Position numbers and translations under genes: made by a program
NCBI RefSeq assembly: GCF_009828835.1
Contig: NZ_WTTB01000003.1
Coordinates: forward strand, 1-64,000
Source: Erysipelothrix urinaevulpis
Lineage (GTDB): Bacteria > Bacillota_I > Bacilli_A > Erysipelotrichales > Erysipelotrichaceae
Length of the DNA: 64,000 nt
Reading direction: 5' to 3'
Shown: one piece after another, positions 7,513 through 16,038 of the stretch
How the letters are laid out: each line of letters opens with the position of its first letter
How positions within the stretch are numbered: position 1 is the stretch's first letter
Notes under the pieces: generated by a model
What the model was told of the DNA's origin: nothing
The model's input: only the letters and a program-made list of their open reading frames with translations
Databases searched by the model: none

Positions 7513-7759
7513 AAGCATCTATTTAGGGACAAACCTTTTTCTTGCTTTACTTTTAATAGATTATGTTTTCACATTATTTTCTTTGTCAGAAACTGGAGTA
7601 GTTACCAGTACGATGGGAATTGTATTTGATCACATAGAGACACCAACTTATATTTCTACTTCTTTTAGTGTTGCACCTAGGATTATTTTGTTTTATTTTG
7701 CAATTCTAGGCCTAACAGCAATGGTAAATAAATTTAGCAAACATGATGTATCTCATTGA
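7493..7759 (+). CDS. Small two-helix membrane protein of the peptide island
   Basis: An 88-residue protein I do not recognise. It has two predicted membrane helices (about 10-30, LGTNLFLALLLIDYVFTLFSL, and about 62-78, IILFYFAILGLTAMV) joined by a loop of about 30 residues that lacks cysteines. A near-perfect ribosome site AGGAGG lies before the ATG at 7493, within the 3' end of the permease gene (20-base overlap). The gene overlaps the protease gene downstream by 17 bases. Small membrane proteins in such units often protect the producer, but an immunity role here is only a guess. Confidence 0.65.
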   Translation: MKKTAFKSIYLGTNLFLALLLIDYVFTLFSLSETGVVTSTMGIVFDHIETPTYISTSFSVAPRIILFYFAILGLTAMVNKFSKHDVSH

Positions 7760-8078
7760 TTTTTATATAACACTTACTTTGCATGAATCGGTTCATTTTA
7801 TTTTTGCTTTATTCTTTGCTAGAACTCCACAATTAAAGTTCTTTTTATTCTTTTTCCCTTATATTGAGTATCGAGAAAATAACGCCTACCTACAAAATTG
7901 TATCATTAGTTTCGCACCAATTTTAATTCATCTTATTCTTTCAATAAGCAGTCGTGCAAGCCTTAGTTTTATTAACAGAATTTTTATGCTGTCGTTTCTT
8001 CCTGTTACCTCAGATGGTCAGTCATTTTGGCAAAATTTATTAAAATATTTTAACGAAAAGAGGAATTATGAAAATTAA
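7743..8078 (+). CDS. Very small M50-like (site-2 type) membrane metalloprotease
   Basis: A 111-residue hydrophobic protein with a complete zinc-protease motif HESVH at residues 14-18 inside a membrane helix, and a second motif LPVTSDG near 86-92 that resembles the N/LP-x3-DG element supplying the third zinc ligand in M50 proteases. The order and spacing (HExxH, hydrophobic stretch, DG) fit a minimal M50 core. If active, it would cut a membrane-embedded substrate, and the peptide of 5294-5485 is the obvious candidate. It overlaps both neighbours, so translation is probably coupled. M50 homologues such as YydH occur in other peptide operons. The protein is unusually short for the family. Confidence 0.6.
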   Translation: MMYLIDFYITLTLHESVHFIFALFFARTPQLKFFLFFFPYIEYRENNAYLQNCIISFAPILIHLILSISSRASLSFINRIFMLSFLPVTSDGQSFWQNLLKYFNEKRNYEN

Positions 8079-8559
8079 AAAATATATTATTATTCTATTA
8101 TTCTTTATAAGTGCTTGTTCGATGGAAGGAAGAAAACAATCATCACATTCGGATGGTCAATGGTTTAGCGAGTACAATTTGGATTCTTCTTCTATAAAAA
8201 ATATATCTTTTGATGAGCTTATAAAGATGGAAGATAAAGAATCGTTCGCCATCGTTCTATCAACGCCTGATTGTGGTGCTTGTCAAAAAGCAATACCTTC
8301 CCTGAACACACTTGCATTTAAATATGAGCTAAACAACATTTATCATATTAACGCATCAAATATAGATCAAAAGCAACGTGCAGCGCTCAATGCACTTTTA
8401 AATAACCAACTTAAGACCCATGATGATGGCTCGATTTCCTTATTGGTACCTAGTTTGTATACTTTCACAAATGGTCAAATCAAGGATTCTCAAGTCGGGT
8501 TAACTGATTCTTTAAAGAGTTTAGAACAGGAATATCTTAGAATACTTAGCGATATGTAA
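8068..8559 (+). CDS. Thioredoxin-like lipoprotein
   Basis: A 163-residue protein anchored outside the cytoplasmic membrane. Residues 1-17 form a lipoprotein signal (KKYIIILLFFISAC) with lipid attachment predicted at Cys17. The thioredoxin-fold region has the redox centre DCGAC (Cys69, Cys72) after the strand FAIVLSTP, then LVPSLYTFTNG with the expected cis-proline (VP). The role would be making or reducing disulfides outside the cell. It is the last gene of the island and overlaps the protease gene by 11 bases. The two-cysteine peptide in the same unit is a plausible substrate. Confidence 0.85.
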   Translation: MKIKKYIIILLFFISACSMEGRKQSSHSDGQWFSEYNLDSSSIKNISFDELIKMEDKESFAIVLSTPDCGACQKAIPSLNTLAFKYELNNIYHINASNIDQKQRAALNALLNNQLKTHDDGSISLLVPSLYTFTNGQIKDSQVGLTDSLKSLEQEYLRILSDM

Positions 8560-8662
8560 CCTTGTTAAAAAACTAATAACAGTCTTATATACTGCATTTT
8601 TTAATTATGTATCTTTATTTAGTCATAAATTCAAATTTAAAACGTAGATATTCGTTTAATTA

Positions 8663-8689
8663 CGGAAACACAATATTTCACTGTTTCCG
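8663..8689. promoter_or_regulatory. Perfect inverted repeat at the regulator promoter
   Basis: CGGAAACA (8663-8670) and TGTTTCCG (8682-8689) are perfect 8-bp arms separated by 11 bases. The right arm ends two bases before a TACAAT -10 element (8691-8696), and the repeat covers the place of a -35 element, for which no consensus is seen. This suggests an operator or activator site, probably for the adjacent regulator. Confidence 0.6.
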
Positions 8690-8718
8690 CTACAATTAAT
8701 GAAGGTAGGAGGGATAGT

Positions 8719-9876
8719 ATTGACACTTTAGATTTGAAAATAGACCTAATCCGTCATCACTTATCCACTCAACATATAAAGGTGACGGATCTTGCTTATG
8801 AAGCCGGTTATGCTCGTCCGTATTTATCTGCGATTTTAAATCGCAATCGACGAGCTAATCATGCGCTTTTAAACCACTTGTTAGAAACGCTTGATATAAA
8901 CTATAAGTTAGAAATACAGCAGTTAGAAACATTGTATAGCCTTTTGGATATGTTTCAACACTCTCTTACCTACAAGACCATTAATCGAACATCACTCTAT
9001 CAAAGAATCGAACCTTTATCGTATTTAATTTCGATTTCTCTTGTATTACAAAATCGTTATCATATTTTGAATTCGATTTATAAGATTCAAATGAATTTAA
9101 GTTATTCGTTAGATCAAGTTGAGTCTATGAATGACTCGTTGTACTATTGGTTATTATGTGAACATTATTTCTTAAAGCAAAAACCAATTCAATTAATGAA
9201 CCATGCTGAGAATGGCCTAAGTTGCCCTAGCAAACTCTATATCTTTAATTACTACATGGCCTATGCCCATTTCTTGAATAACGATTTTATTTCTTCTTTG
9301 AAATTTTTAGAAGTTTCGGAGTATAATGCTTTAAAGAATCATAATTATCAAAGAATTATCGATATTCAATTATTAAGGATGAAGATTACGGTCATGAATA
9401 AAGACTTTAATAATTCATTCAAAATATATGAACAGCTCCGCAATTTACTATCTTATAATCAAGTAGCAAGTGATAGTTTGGATCAGGAATGGTTTAAATC
9501 TTTAATTTATCTCGATGAGCTTGATGACGCTATTCAACTCCGACATAACTTATCAAAGCATTCCTCTTCTACTAAATTGGCGAACATGATTTTAGATTTA
9601 AAGTTAAATTTAGAATCATCTGAAATTATTACAGAGAATGATTTTGAAGCATCAGTCTTGGTATTCATTCGTAAAATTAAAGAGCAAACCCTATCGACTT
9701 CTGAACTTGAAAAAAACATAGACTTTATTTGTAACGCATATTACCATGATTATTTAGTTAAATGTTTAACGTGTTCATATCTTGCTTCATATCTTCTAAC
9801 AGCTAGAAGATATAAATCATTATCTGTAGTACTTCAAAAATTCCCCCAATTAAAAATAGGAAATCACAATCAGTGA
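8719..9876 (+). CDS. HTH transcriptional regulator with helical-repeat C-terminus (RRNPP/Rgg-like)
   Basis: About 385 residues. The N-terminal 60 form a Cro/CI-type helix-turn-helix (VTDLAYEAGYARPYLSAIL, then NRNRRANHALL). The remaining 320 residues are almost entirely amphipathic helices with TPR-like spacing, the plan of peptide-sensing RRNPP regulators. There is no ATG: the ribosome site AGGAGG (8707-8712) is spaced for an ATT at 8719, while the first conventional start (TTG, 8734) is 21 bases from it. It follows the peptide island in the same direction with its own promoter region and may control it. Ligand sensing is inferred from domain plan only. Confidence 0.7.
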   Translation: MDTLDLKIDLIRHHLSTQHIKVTDLAYEAGYARPYLSAILNRNRRANHALLNHLLETLDINYKLEIQQLETLYSLLDMFQHSLTYKTINRTSLYQRIEPLSYLISISLVLQNRYHILNSIYKIQMNLSYSLDQVESMNDSLYYWLLCEHYFLKQKPIQLMNHAENGLSCPSKLYIFNYYMAYAHFLNNDFISSLKFLEVSEYNALKNHNYQRIIDIQLLRMKITVMNKDFNNSFKIYEQLRNLLSYNQVASDSLDQEWFKSLIYLDELDDAIQLRHNLSKHSSSTKLANMILDLKLNLESSEIITENDFEASVLVFIRKIKEQTLSTSELEKNIDFICNAYYHDYLVKCLTCSYLASYLLTARRYKSLSVVLQKFPQLKIGNHNQ

Positions 9877-9890
9877 CTTCCTATTTTTTT
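9852..9890. terminator. Bidirectional terminator inside two convergent gene ends
   Basis: AAAAATAGGAA and TTCCTATTTTT pair, with flanking A and T runs on both strands. The hairpin overlaps the last codons of both the regulator (plus) and trmH (minus). Confidence 0.85.
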
Positions 9891-10588
9891 CTAAAATAAT
9901 GACAAATAATACCTTGAGCGATTGCGACATTTAAAGAATCAAACGCATTCATCTCAATAATAATTTCTTGGTCTGCATACGTTAGTATTTCCTGGGAAAC
10001 ACCTTGACCCTCTGAACCCATAACAATTGCAACCGGTTCAACCCTTAATGATTCCAATGGAACAGAATCGCTTGACAAATTGGTCACATAGACTTTAATT
10101 TTTTCTTTTTTTAACGCTTGAATTATTTCTCTGAGATCTCCTCTAATAACAGGAATGTGGAAAACTGCGCCTTGACTTGACCTTATCGCTTTAGGACTCA
10201 GATGATCTGCTGAATTATTCGATAGGTAGATCGCATCAAAACCAAAACTATGAGCTGTTCGTATCATTGTACCAATATTTCCAGGATCTTGAACACCATC
10301 AATTAAAATATGTCGACTTGATATCGTCTTAACGTCTTGCTTCATTTTGACTAGAGCAAATAGTGTTGAGCCTGAAGTAGAATCTGAAATCTTTTTACAA
10401 ACGGTTTCACTAACCTGGATATCGCATGAGGCATCCAAGCCAATAACCTGATATTTATAACTCGATTTTTTAAGTTCTTGAATCAAGTGTTCGCCTTCCA
10501 CCAAGAACTCTTGGTGGAGGTCACGATATTTTTTTTGTTTTAATTTGACTAAGTGTTTAACAAAGTCATTTTTAACTGAGGTAATCAT
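9881..10588 (-). CDS. TrmH/SpoU-family RNA 2'-O-methyltransferase
   Basis: A 235-residue SPOUT-class RNA methyltransferase. An N-terminal substrate-binding domain (about 1-90, with FLVEGEHLIQE) is followed by the knotted catalytic domain with its three motifs: HILIDGVQDPGNIGTMIRTA, VAIVMGSEGQGVS and IEMNAFDSLNVAIAQGI. It methylates a ribose in rRNA or tRNA using S-adenosylmethionine; the target nucleotide cannot be read from sequence. The start codon overlaps the ileS stop by four bases (ATGA), so it is translated after ileS in the same operon. Confidence 0.9.
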   Translation of the reverse strand: MITSVKNDFVKHLVKLKQKKYRDLHQEFLVEGEHLIQELKKSSYKYQVIGLDASCDIQVSETVCKKISDSTSGSTLFALVKMKQDVKTISSRHILIDGVQDPGNIGTMIRTAHSFGFDAIYLSNNSADHLSPKAIRSSQGAVFHIPVIRGDLREIIQALKKEKIKVYVTNLSSDSVPLESLRVEPVAIVMGSEGQGVSQEILTYADQEIIIEMNAFDSLNVAIAQGIICHYFRKK

Positions 10589-13305
10589 TTTGTTAAGACA
10601 CTAGCACAACGTTCACATAAACCATCTTCATTGACAGTTTCAACAATATTCCAGCAGCGTGGACATACACTTCCTTCAATTTTTTCAACTGCAATATTAT
10701 ACCCTTGAACTTCTTCTAATTGATCAGCTGTGAAACTCACTTTGGATACAATTAACCATTGAGCTAAATCTTGACCAAAGACTGTTTCTAATGTTTCTTT
10801 GAAATCGTTAGCAACATTTAATGTGACATGTGCTTCGAGCGATTTTCCGATAACTTTTTCTGCACGTTTATCTTCTAGTGCTTTAAACACCGCATCTCTA
10901 AATTCAAACAATTCTTTAAACAATTCGTTTTCTTGTTCAGTTAAGATTGCATCTTTCATCGGACTAAATGTTTCCAAATGAATACTTTCTGTTTCCGGAC
11001 TAAATTGCTCAGTTAATTCTTCCATTGTATGAACTAGAATTGGCGCCATCAAGCGTGAGTAAATGTCAACAGCATGATATAAAACAGTTTGAACTTCTCG
11101 ACGTTTTTTATCATCTTCTGCTTCAATATAAAGCGTGTCTTTGTTGTAGTCTAAGTAATATGATGACATGAGATTTGTCATTGAATTTAGGACAGTTGTT
11201 GTTACTTTTTGATAATCAAACTGTGCATAAGCCGCCTGTACTTGTTTATTTACATCAATAATTTCATTTAAGACATAACGATTAAGCAAACTCAAATCTT
11301 CTACTGCAACCCCATGTTCTTGTGCACTGAAGCCATTCAAGTTCCCTAACATAAATCTAAATGTATTTCTAATTTTTCTGTAGGATTCACTGATTTGTTT
11401 TAATAATTTTTCTGACATTGAAATATCACTGTGATAATCAACACTCGCAACCCACAGTCTGAGCGTGTCAGCACCTAAGGTTGAGGTAATTGCTTGAGGA
11501 CTTAATGCATTTCCTTTAGATTTACTCATTTTTTCACCATCATCATGCATGATAAAGCCATGACTCACAACTTTTTTGTACGGTGAAATCCCATAAACAG
11601 CTGTTGAAATAATAAGTGATGAGTTAAACCATCCACGATATTGGTCAGATCCTTCAGCGTAAACATCTGCTGGTAAAGGCGTTTCTTTATGATCTAATGC
11701 AGCTGTATGTGATGATCCTGAATCAAACCAAACATCCATAATATCTTTTTCTTTTGTAAAGATACCATTTGGGGAATGCGCATTAACATACCCTTCAGGT
11801 AGTAAATCTTTTGCTTCCTTTTCAAACCAAACATTTGGACCTTCAGTTGCAAAGACAGTGACGATATGATCAAAAACTTCTTGTTCCATGATAGGATTTC
11901 CATCTTCACAATAAAAGATAGGAATTGGAACACCCCATGCTCTTTGTCTTGAAATACACCAATCGCCACGATCTGCAATCATATTGTGCATTCTTTTTTG
12001 TCCCCATGCCGGTTGCCACTCAACTTTTTCAATTTCAGCAAGAACTTGCTCTCTAACTGAATCAATCGATGCGAACCACTGTGTTGTAGCTCTAAAGATA
12101 ATTGGCTTCTTTGTTCGCCAATCATGTGGATAGGAGTGAACAAGCCATGACATTTTATGCATGTGACCAAGCTCATCCAACTTCATAGTAACTGCTTTAT
12201 TTGCTTCTTCAAATGTTAATCCGGCGAATTCTCCTGTAACTTCATTTAAAATACCTTGCTCGTTGACAGGACCAAAAGGTTCAATTCCATATTTTTTAGC
12301 AACTTCAAAGTCTTCTACACCATGGTCAGGAGCAGTATGAACACAGCCAGTTCCTGCGTCATCAGTGACATGATCACCATTTAAGACACGTGAAGTACGA
12401 TCGTAAAGAGGATGTTTTACTGTAATATTCTCGAGATCGCTCCCTTTGAATTCTTTAAGGATAGTATGTTCTTTAACTTCAATCGTTTCAAGTACATCAC
12501 CTATTAATGTTTTTCCCATAACTAAGTTTCCACGTTCGGTTTTCACAAGAACATAATCCATATCAGGATGGAGTGAAATCGCTAAGTTGGCTGGAATTGT
12601 CCACGGTGTGGTTGTCCAAATTAAGAATGCATCATCTTTATTTAATAACCCTTTGCCGTCTTCTACATTAAAGCTAACAAAAATAGCTGGGTCTCGTCTT
12701 TCTCTATATTCGATTTCAGCCTCTGCAAGCGCTGATTCACTGGAAGGAGACCAGTAAACTGGACGCATTCCTTTGTAAATCATTCCCTTCATCGCCATGT
12801 CAGAAAAGACTTTAATTTGTTTTGACACAAAATCTTTACTTAATGTAATGTAAGGGTTTTTGTAATCTGCAACAGTCCCTAATGATTTAAAGTCTGCTTT
12901 TTGAATTTCAACTTGTTCCAAAGCATATTTCTCACAAAGCGCTCTAAATTCTGCAATAGGCATCGATTTTCGATCAACCCCTAATTTTTGAATAGCATTT
13001 TCAATGGGTAATCCATGTGTGTCCCATCCTGGTCTAAACGGCGTTTTATAACCCGCCATAAATTTAGAACGAACAAGAAAATCTTTTAAAATTTTATTTA
13101 ATGCATGACCCAAGTGAATATTACCGTTTGCATACGGAGGACCATCGTGTAAAACAAATTGTTCATGTCCTTCTCTTTTTAATTGCATTTGTGCATAAAG
13201 ATCCATTGTTTCCCATTTTTCTTGAAAACGTGGTTCTTTCTTATTGAGGTTACCTCTCATCTCAAATTCTGTTTTTGGTAACAATAGTGTACTCTTATAA
13301 TCCAT
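10585..13305 (-). CDS. ileS: Isoleucyl-tRNA synthetase
   Basis: A 906-residue class I synthetase charging tRNA-Ile. HLGH (64-67) and KMSKSKGN (about 595) are the ATP-binding signatures. The editing insertion is present (TTPWTIPANLA, GTGCVHTAPDHG), and the C-terminus carries a Cys4 zinc site (Cys881, 884, 897, 900). The start at 13305 follows AAGGAG; upstream codons to 13365 lie in the leader terminator. Expression is controlled by a T-box leader. It forms an operon with trmH. Confidence 0.98.
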   Translation of the reverse strand: MDYKSTLLLPKTEFEMRGNLNKKEPRFQEKWETMDLYAQMQLKREGHEQFVLHDGPPYANGNIHLGHALNKILKDFLVRSKFMAGYKTPFRPGWDTHGLPIENAIQKLGVDRKSMPIAEFRALCEKYALEQVEIQKADFKSLGTVADYKNPYITLSKDFVSKQIKVFSDMAMKGMIYKGMRPVYWSPSSESALAEAEIEYRERRDPAIFVSFNVEDGKGLLNKDDAFLIWTTTPWTIPANLAISLHPDMDYVLVKTERGNLVMGKTLIGDVLETIEVKEHTILKEFKGSDLENITVKHPLYDRTSRVLNGDHVTDDAGTGCVHTAPDHGVEDFEVAKKYGIEPFGPVNEQGILNEVTGEFAGLTFEEANKAVTMKLDELGHMHKMSWLVHSYPHDWRTKKPIIFRATTQWFASIDSVREQVLAEIEKVEWQPAWGQKRMHNMIADRGDWCISRQRAWGVPIPIFYCEDGNPIMEQEVFDHIVTVFATEGPNVWFEKEAKDLLPEGYVNAHSPNGIFTKEKDIMDVWFDSGSSHTAALDHKETPLPADVYAEGSDQYRGWFNSSLIISTAVYGISPYKKVVSHGFIMHDDGEKMSKSKGNALSPQAITSTLGADTLRLWVASVDYHSDISMSEKLLKQISESYRKIRNTFRFMLGNLNGFSAQEHGVAVEDLSLLNRYVLNEIIDVNKQVQAAYAQFDYQKVTTTVLNSMTNLMSSYYLDYNKDTLYIEAEDDKKRREVQTVLYHAVDIYSRLMAPILVHTMEELTEQFSPETESIHLETFSPMKDAILTEQENELFKELFEFRDAVFKALEDKRAEKVIGKSLEAHVTLNVANDFKETLETVFGQDLAQWLIVSKVSFTADQLEEVQGYNIAVEKIEGSVCPRCWNIVETVNEDGLCERCASVLTK

Positions 13306-13324
13306 AATCTTTATCTCCTTCTTA

Positions 13325-13522
13325 ATAAAAAATAACGCCCTTACAAGAATATGTAAGGACGTCATAAACGCGGTACCACCTTAGTTCATGGCTAAAAACA
13401 CCATGCTCTTAAAAAACTTAACGCGTCTTAAACGTAATTTCTTACTCTTCGTTCAGAAATCAAACTCGCAAGTGATATCCAATCAATCTCTTGTTCGCTC
13501 TCACCGTTTACGAACTCTCTTT
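13325..13522 (-). promoter_or_regulatory. T-box riboswitch of ileS
   Basis: The minus strand contains the T-box sequence AAGGTGGTACCGCG (13382-13369). It is followed by a terminator hairpin (TCCTTACA / TGTAAGGG region, 13362-13333) with a T-run. Stem I begins near 13520 (AGAGAG, GGTGAGAG), and its specifier reads ATC in GGATATCACTTGCGAG, the codon for isoleucine. Uncharged tRNA-Ile would stabilise the antiterminator and switch on ileS. Confidence 0.95.
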
Positions 13523-13524
13523 AA

Positions 13525-14007
13525 TTATTGATCAGATGTGTCTTGGTCTTCGTCTAACCATGCTAATGGCGGAGCTTCTGGAAGTTCCAAACCATTCAGT
13601 ACAGTTTCTAATTCTTTAATTTTTGTTTGTAATTCATCTCTTAGTACATGAGATTGGGTCGAAATTCTAGCAATCTCCACTAATATCTGACGTGCCGATG
13701 ACATTGCTTCACGAACAATCATATCAGCATTATCATAAGCACGATCAATGATTGAGTTTGCTTCACGCAATGCAATTCGAGCCATCTCTTCTGCTGCACG
13801 TTCACGAACTCTTAGTTCATCAATCAGTGTTTCATATCGACTACTTAAATGAGCTTTTTGTTGGCTTAAATTGTCAACTTGCTCTTTGTAGATTTCAGAT
13901 TGTTTTTTGCTTTCCTGAAGTTCACGCTGTAATTGAGCAATTTCTTGATCAACTTCAAACCGGTCATACCCTTTTCGTTTGATCTGAAATTCTTTCTTGC
14001 TACTCAT
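13525..14007 (-). CDS. divIVA: DivIVA-family cell division/polarity protein
   Basis: A 160-residue DivIVA-domain protein. The N-terminal membrane-targeting region is recognisable (FQIKRKGYDRFEVDQEIAQLQREL, about residues 7-30), followed by long coiled-coil helices to about residue 140 and an acidic tail. Such proteins gather at curved membrane, at the septum or poles. The start is uncertain: ATG at 14007 overlaps the sepF stop by eight bases, ATG at 14016 is also in frame. The gene follows sepF, as in many Firmicutes division clusters, and sits directly before the ileS leader. Confidence 0.87.
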   Translation of the reverse strand: MSSKKEFQIKRKGYDRFEVDQEIAQLQRELQESKKQSEIYKEQVDNLSQQKAHLSSRYETLIDELRVRERAAEEMARIALREANSIIDRAYDNADMIVREAMSSARQILVEIARISTQSHVLRDELQTKIKELETVLNGLELPEAPPLAWLDEDQDTSDQ

Positions 14008-14410
14008 CCAACTCATCAATGTTCATACTAATTTCACCTTCAACACCAATTGTTTTAGGTGTGCACAGTATGACATTGTGTCCTATTTTTTGAATTGAAC
14101 CATCAAGTGCAAAGACAACTCCCGTTAAAAAATCAATCGTTCTTTGGGCATAATCTCTTTGCAATCGATGAAGATTAACAACGGCTGCACGTCGTTCTTT
14201 TAAGTAACGGGCAACTTCATCTGCTTCTTCAAATGATCTTGGTTCAAATAACACCATTTTTGTATCGCTTGGCAACTTAGGACCTCCTTGAGAACGTGGT
14301 TGCTCATATTCACTCAAACGTTCTGTTTCTTCTTCAGTCAGTTCAATATACTCCTCGTAATCGTCTTCTACGGGAGTCAGTATGTTTTTTAATTTATCTT
14401 TAAAACTCAT
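14000..14410 (-). CDS. sepF: Cell division protein SepF
   Basis: A 136-residue FtsZ-associated protein that assembles and anchors the division ring. The N-terminus (MSFKDKLKNIL) is the short amphipathic membrane anchor, followed by an acidic linker. The SepF core then follows: MVLFEPRSFEEADEVARYL, RRAAVVNLHRLQ, AQRTIDFLTGVVFALDGSIQKIG. An extended -10 element (TGTTATAAT) lies just upstream on the minus strand, so it may have its own promoter. It is translationally linked to divIVA by an eight-base overlap. Confidence 0.95.
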   Translation of the reverse strand: MSFKDKLKNILTPVEDDYEEYIELTEEETERLSEYEQPRSQGGPKLPSDTKMVLFEPRSFEEADEVARYLKERRAAVVNLHRLQRDYAQRTIDFLTGVVFALDGSIQKIGHNVILCTPKTIGVEGEISMNIDELDE

Positions 14411-14458
14411 CGCGCTTCCTCCATTGAAACAATTATAACACAGTCAAAGCCTATTTAA

Positions 14459-15004
14459 CTATTTATCCGCTTCAACTTCTAGTAAACCATAATCACCATC
14501 ACGGCGCTTATAAACAACCGCTACTTCATTTGTTTCATCGTCTGTATAAACAAAGAATGAGTGACCTAACATTTCCATATCCACAATCGCATCGTTTAAG
14601 TTCATTTTTTCTGCAAAAACAGCTTTTGTTCGGACTAATTGTGGTTCTTCTTCCAAATCTTTTTCTTCTTGCTCAATCATTTTTAAGAAAGCTTGTGATA
14701 AACCTTCTCTATTTTTCTTGGAAATACGTGTTTTATGTCTTCGTATTTGATCTTCTAATTTGTCGACAGCCTTATCAATTGCTGCATAGAAATCTTCGTG
14801 AAGGACCTCTGCACGGAGCGTTCCGATTTTTGATGTAATTGTAATTTCTACTTTTACACCTTCTGGATAAACATTTACAACCACATTTGCTCTAAATGAA
14901 TCATCGACATCGAAATACTTATCTAAGAATTGGAGCTTTTCCTCCACCTTAGCGTGCATTGCATCGGTAATATCAACATTCTTACCATGAATATAAATTA
15001 ACAT
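14459..15004 (-). CDS. hpf: Ribosome hibernation-promoting factor, long form
   Basis: A 181-residue protein with the N-terminal S30AE ribosome-binding domain (about 1-100: IHGKNVDITDAMHAKVEEKLQFLDKYF, then AEVLHEDFYAAIDKAVDKLEDQIRRHK). A linker leads to the C-terminal dimerisation domain (VRTKAVFAEKMNLNDAIVDMEMLGHSFFVYTDDET). The long form pairs 70S ribosomes into inactive 100S dimers in stationary phase. Its neighbours are sepF downstream and a phospholipase-C-like gene 21 bases upstream. Confidence 0.95.
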   Translation of the reverse strand: MLIYIHGKNVDITDAMHAKVEEKLQFLDKYFDVDDSFRANVVVNVYPEGVKVEITITSKIGTLRAEVLHEDFYAAIDKAVDKLEDQIRRHKTRISKKNREGLSQAFLKMIEQEEKDLEEEPQLVRTKAVFAEKMNLNDAIVDMEMLGHSFFVYTDDETNEVAVVYKRRDGDYGLLEVEADK

Positions 15005-15025
15005 ATTACTTCCTCCTTCTTTTTA

Positions 15026-16009
15026 TTATTTATCATAAATACTATCATAATACTTCATCTGAATTCCTTCAGGACGTCCTGTGTCATACTGACGATTTTC
15101 TAATAAATCATCAAAGGAATCTCGTTCTCCAGCTAGCGCTAAAGAAAATTCATGAAGTAGTAACACACCAAGTTTCACTGAATAATCATATAATTCAATA
15201 AAACTCATGGTTGAAACATCCTCAATATCCGTTGGGTTTGACCAAGGCTCTTTCTTGAGGTTGAGAACATCATATTTAGCATCGATTTTCGAATTGACTA
15301 TATGACTCGAGAATGCCCAAGGTTCGGCCATTTTATTTTCAAGTGACTCAACCAAAGGGGTAAACAAATTATGAGGATCATATAAGAACTTTAAAATAGA
15401 TTTAAATGATGTAATCGCAGATGCGACGGTTTCTGGTTTTGTATAGATACCAAAAACATCCGATAACATTTGTTGGTAGAAAAATGAAATCACTCGTTTT
15501 TCATAATCATCAACATCAACGAATCGATAAGCTTTCAAAGAGGCCATATCTTTTCGTTTAACATAAGTGACCATGAGGGCATCCAACATTGATTCATATC
15601 GATAATGCCAATATTTGCTTTTCCCACTCAGCGGACCTGAACGGTAAAAAACAAACGGATGGGCTAGCGAATCAAGCGACCAATGTAGAAAATGTCCTGC
15701 TACGTATGCAATGAGTACATTCTTCCTTTTGTCATCTTTTGTCGACTGAATAAACTTAAGCGCATGATTATAAAAATCATTGATGTTACGAGTATGAACT
15801 GCGTGTCCATAATCTGCTACAATTGCGTTTAATTTTTGATCTTGCCATGGAAAGACATTGTAATAGAATAACATATCTGGTCCATTGCTTCCCAATAGAA
15901 ATGCTTTAGGATGTTTTGCTATTGCATCTCTGACTTGAGATTCTTCCAATTGATTATAAACATCAAGCGCCATAAGTCCATGAGCTGTTACATTTGGAAT
16001 ATCGGCCAC
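15026..16009 (-). CDS. Zinc-dependent phospholipase C-like protein
   Basis: A 327-residue protein of the zinc-dependent phospholipase C/S1-P1-like class. The putative metal ligands are spread as expected: HGLMALDVY near residue 10, LGSNGPDMLFYYN (about 39-51), GHAVH (about 68-72), and YVAGHFLHWSLDSLAHPF (about 103-120). There is no signal peptide, so it is probably cytoplasmic, unlike secreted alpha-toxin-type enzymes. The substrate is unknown. It lies between ald and hpf on the minus strand. Confidence 0.75.
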   Translation of the reverse strand: MADIPNVTAHGLMALDVYNQLEESQVRDAIAKHPKAFLLGSNGPDMLFYYNVFPWQDQKLNAIVADYGHAVHTRNINDFYNHALKFIQSTKDDKRKNVLIAYVAGHFLHWSLDSLAHPFVFYRSGPLSGKSKYWHYRYESMLDALMVTYVKRKDMASLKAYRFVDVDDYEKRVISFFYQQMLSDVFGIYTKPETVASAITSFKSILKFLYDPHNLFTPLVESLENKMAEPWAFSSHIVNSKIDAKYDVLNLKKEPWSNPTDIEDVSTMSFIELYDYSVKLGVLLLHEFSLALAGERDSFDDLLENRQYDTGRPEGIQMKYYDSIYDK

Positions 16010-16038
16010 CTCCTTTAATACATTGTATCAAGAAAAGG

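Noticed and set aside
8607-8699. 31-codon plus-strand frame as a candidate pheromone precursor for the regulator
   Set aside because: No ribosome site, no signal-like N-terminus, and it runs through the palindromic operator and the -10 region.
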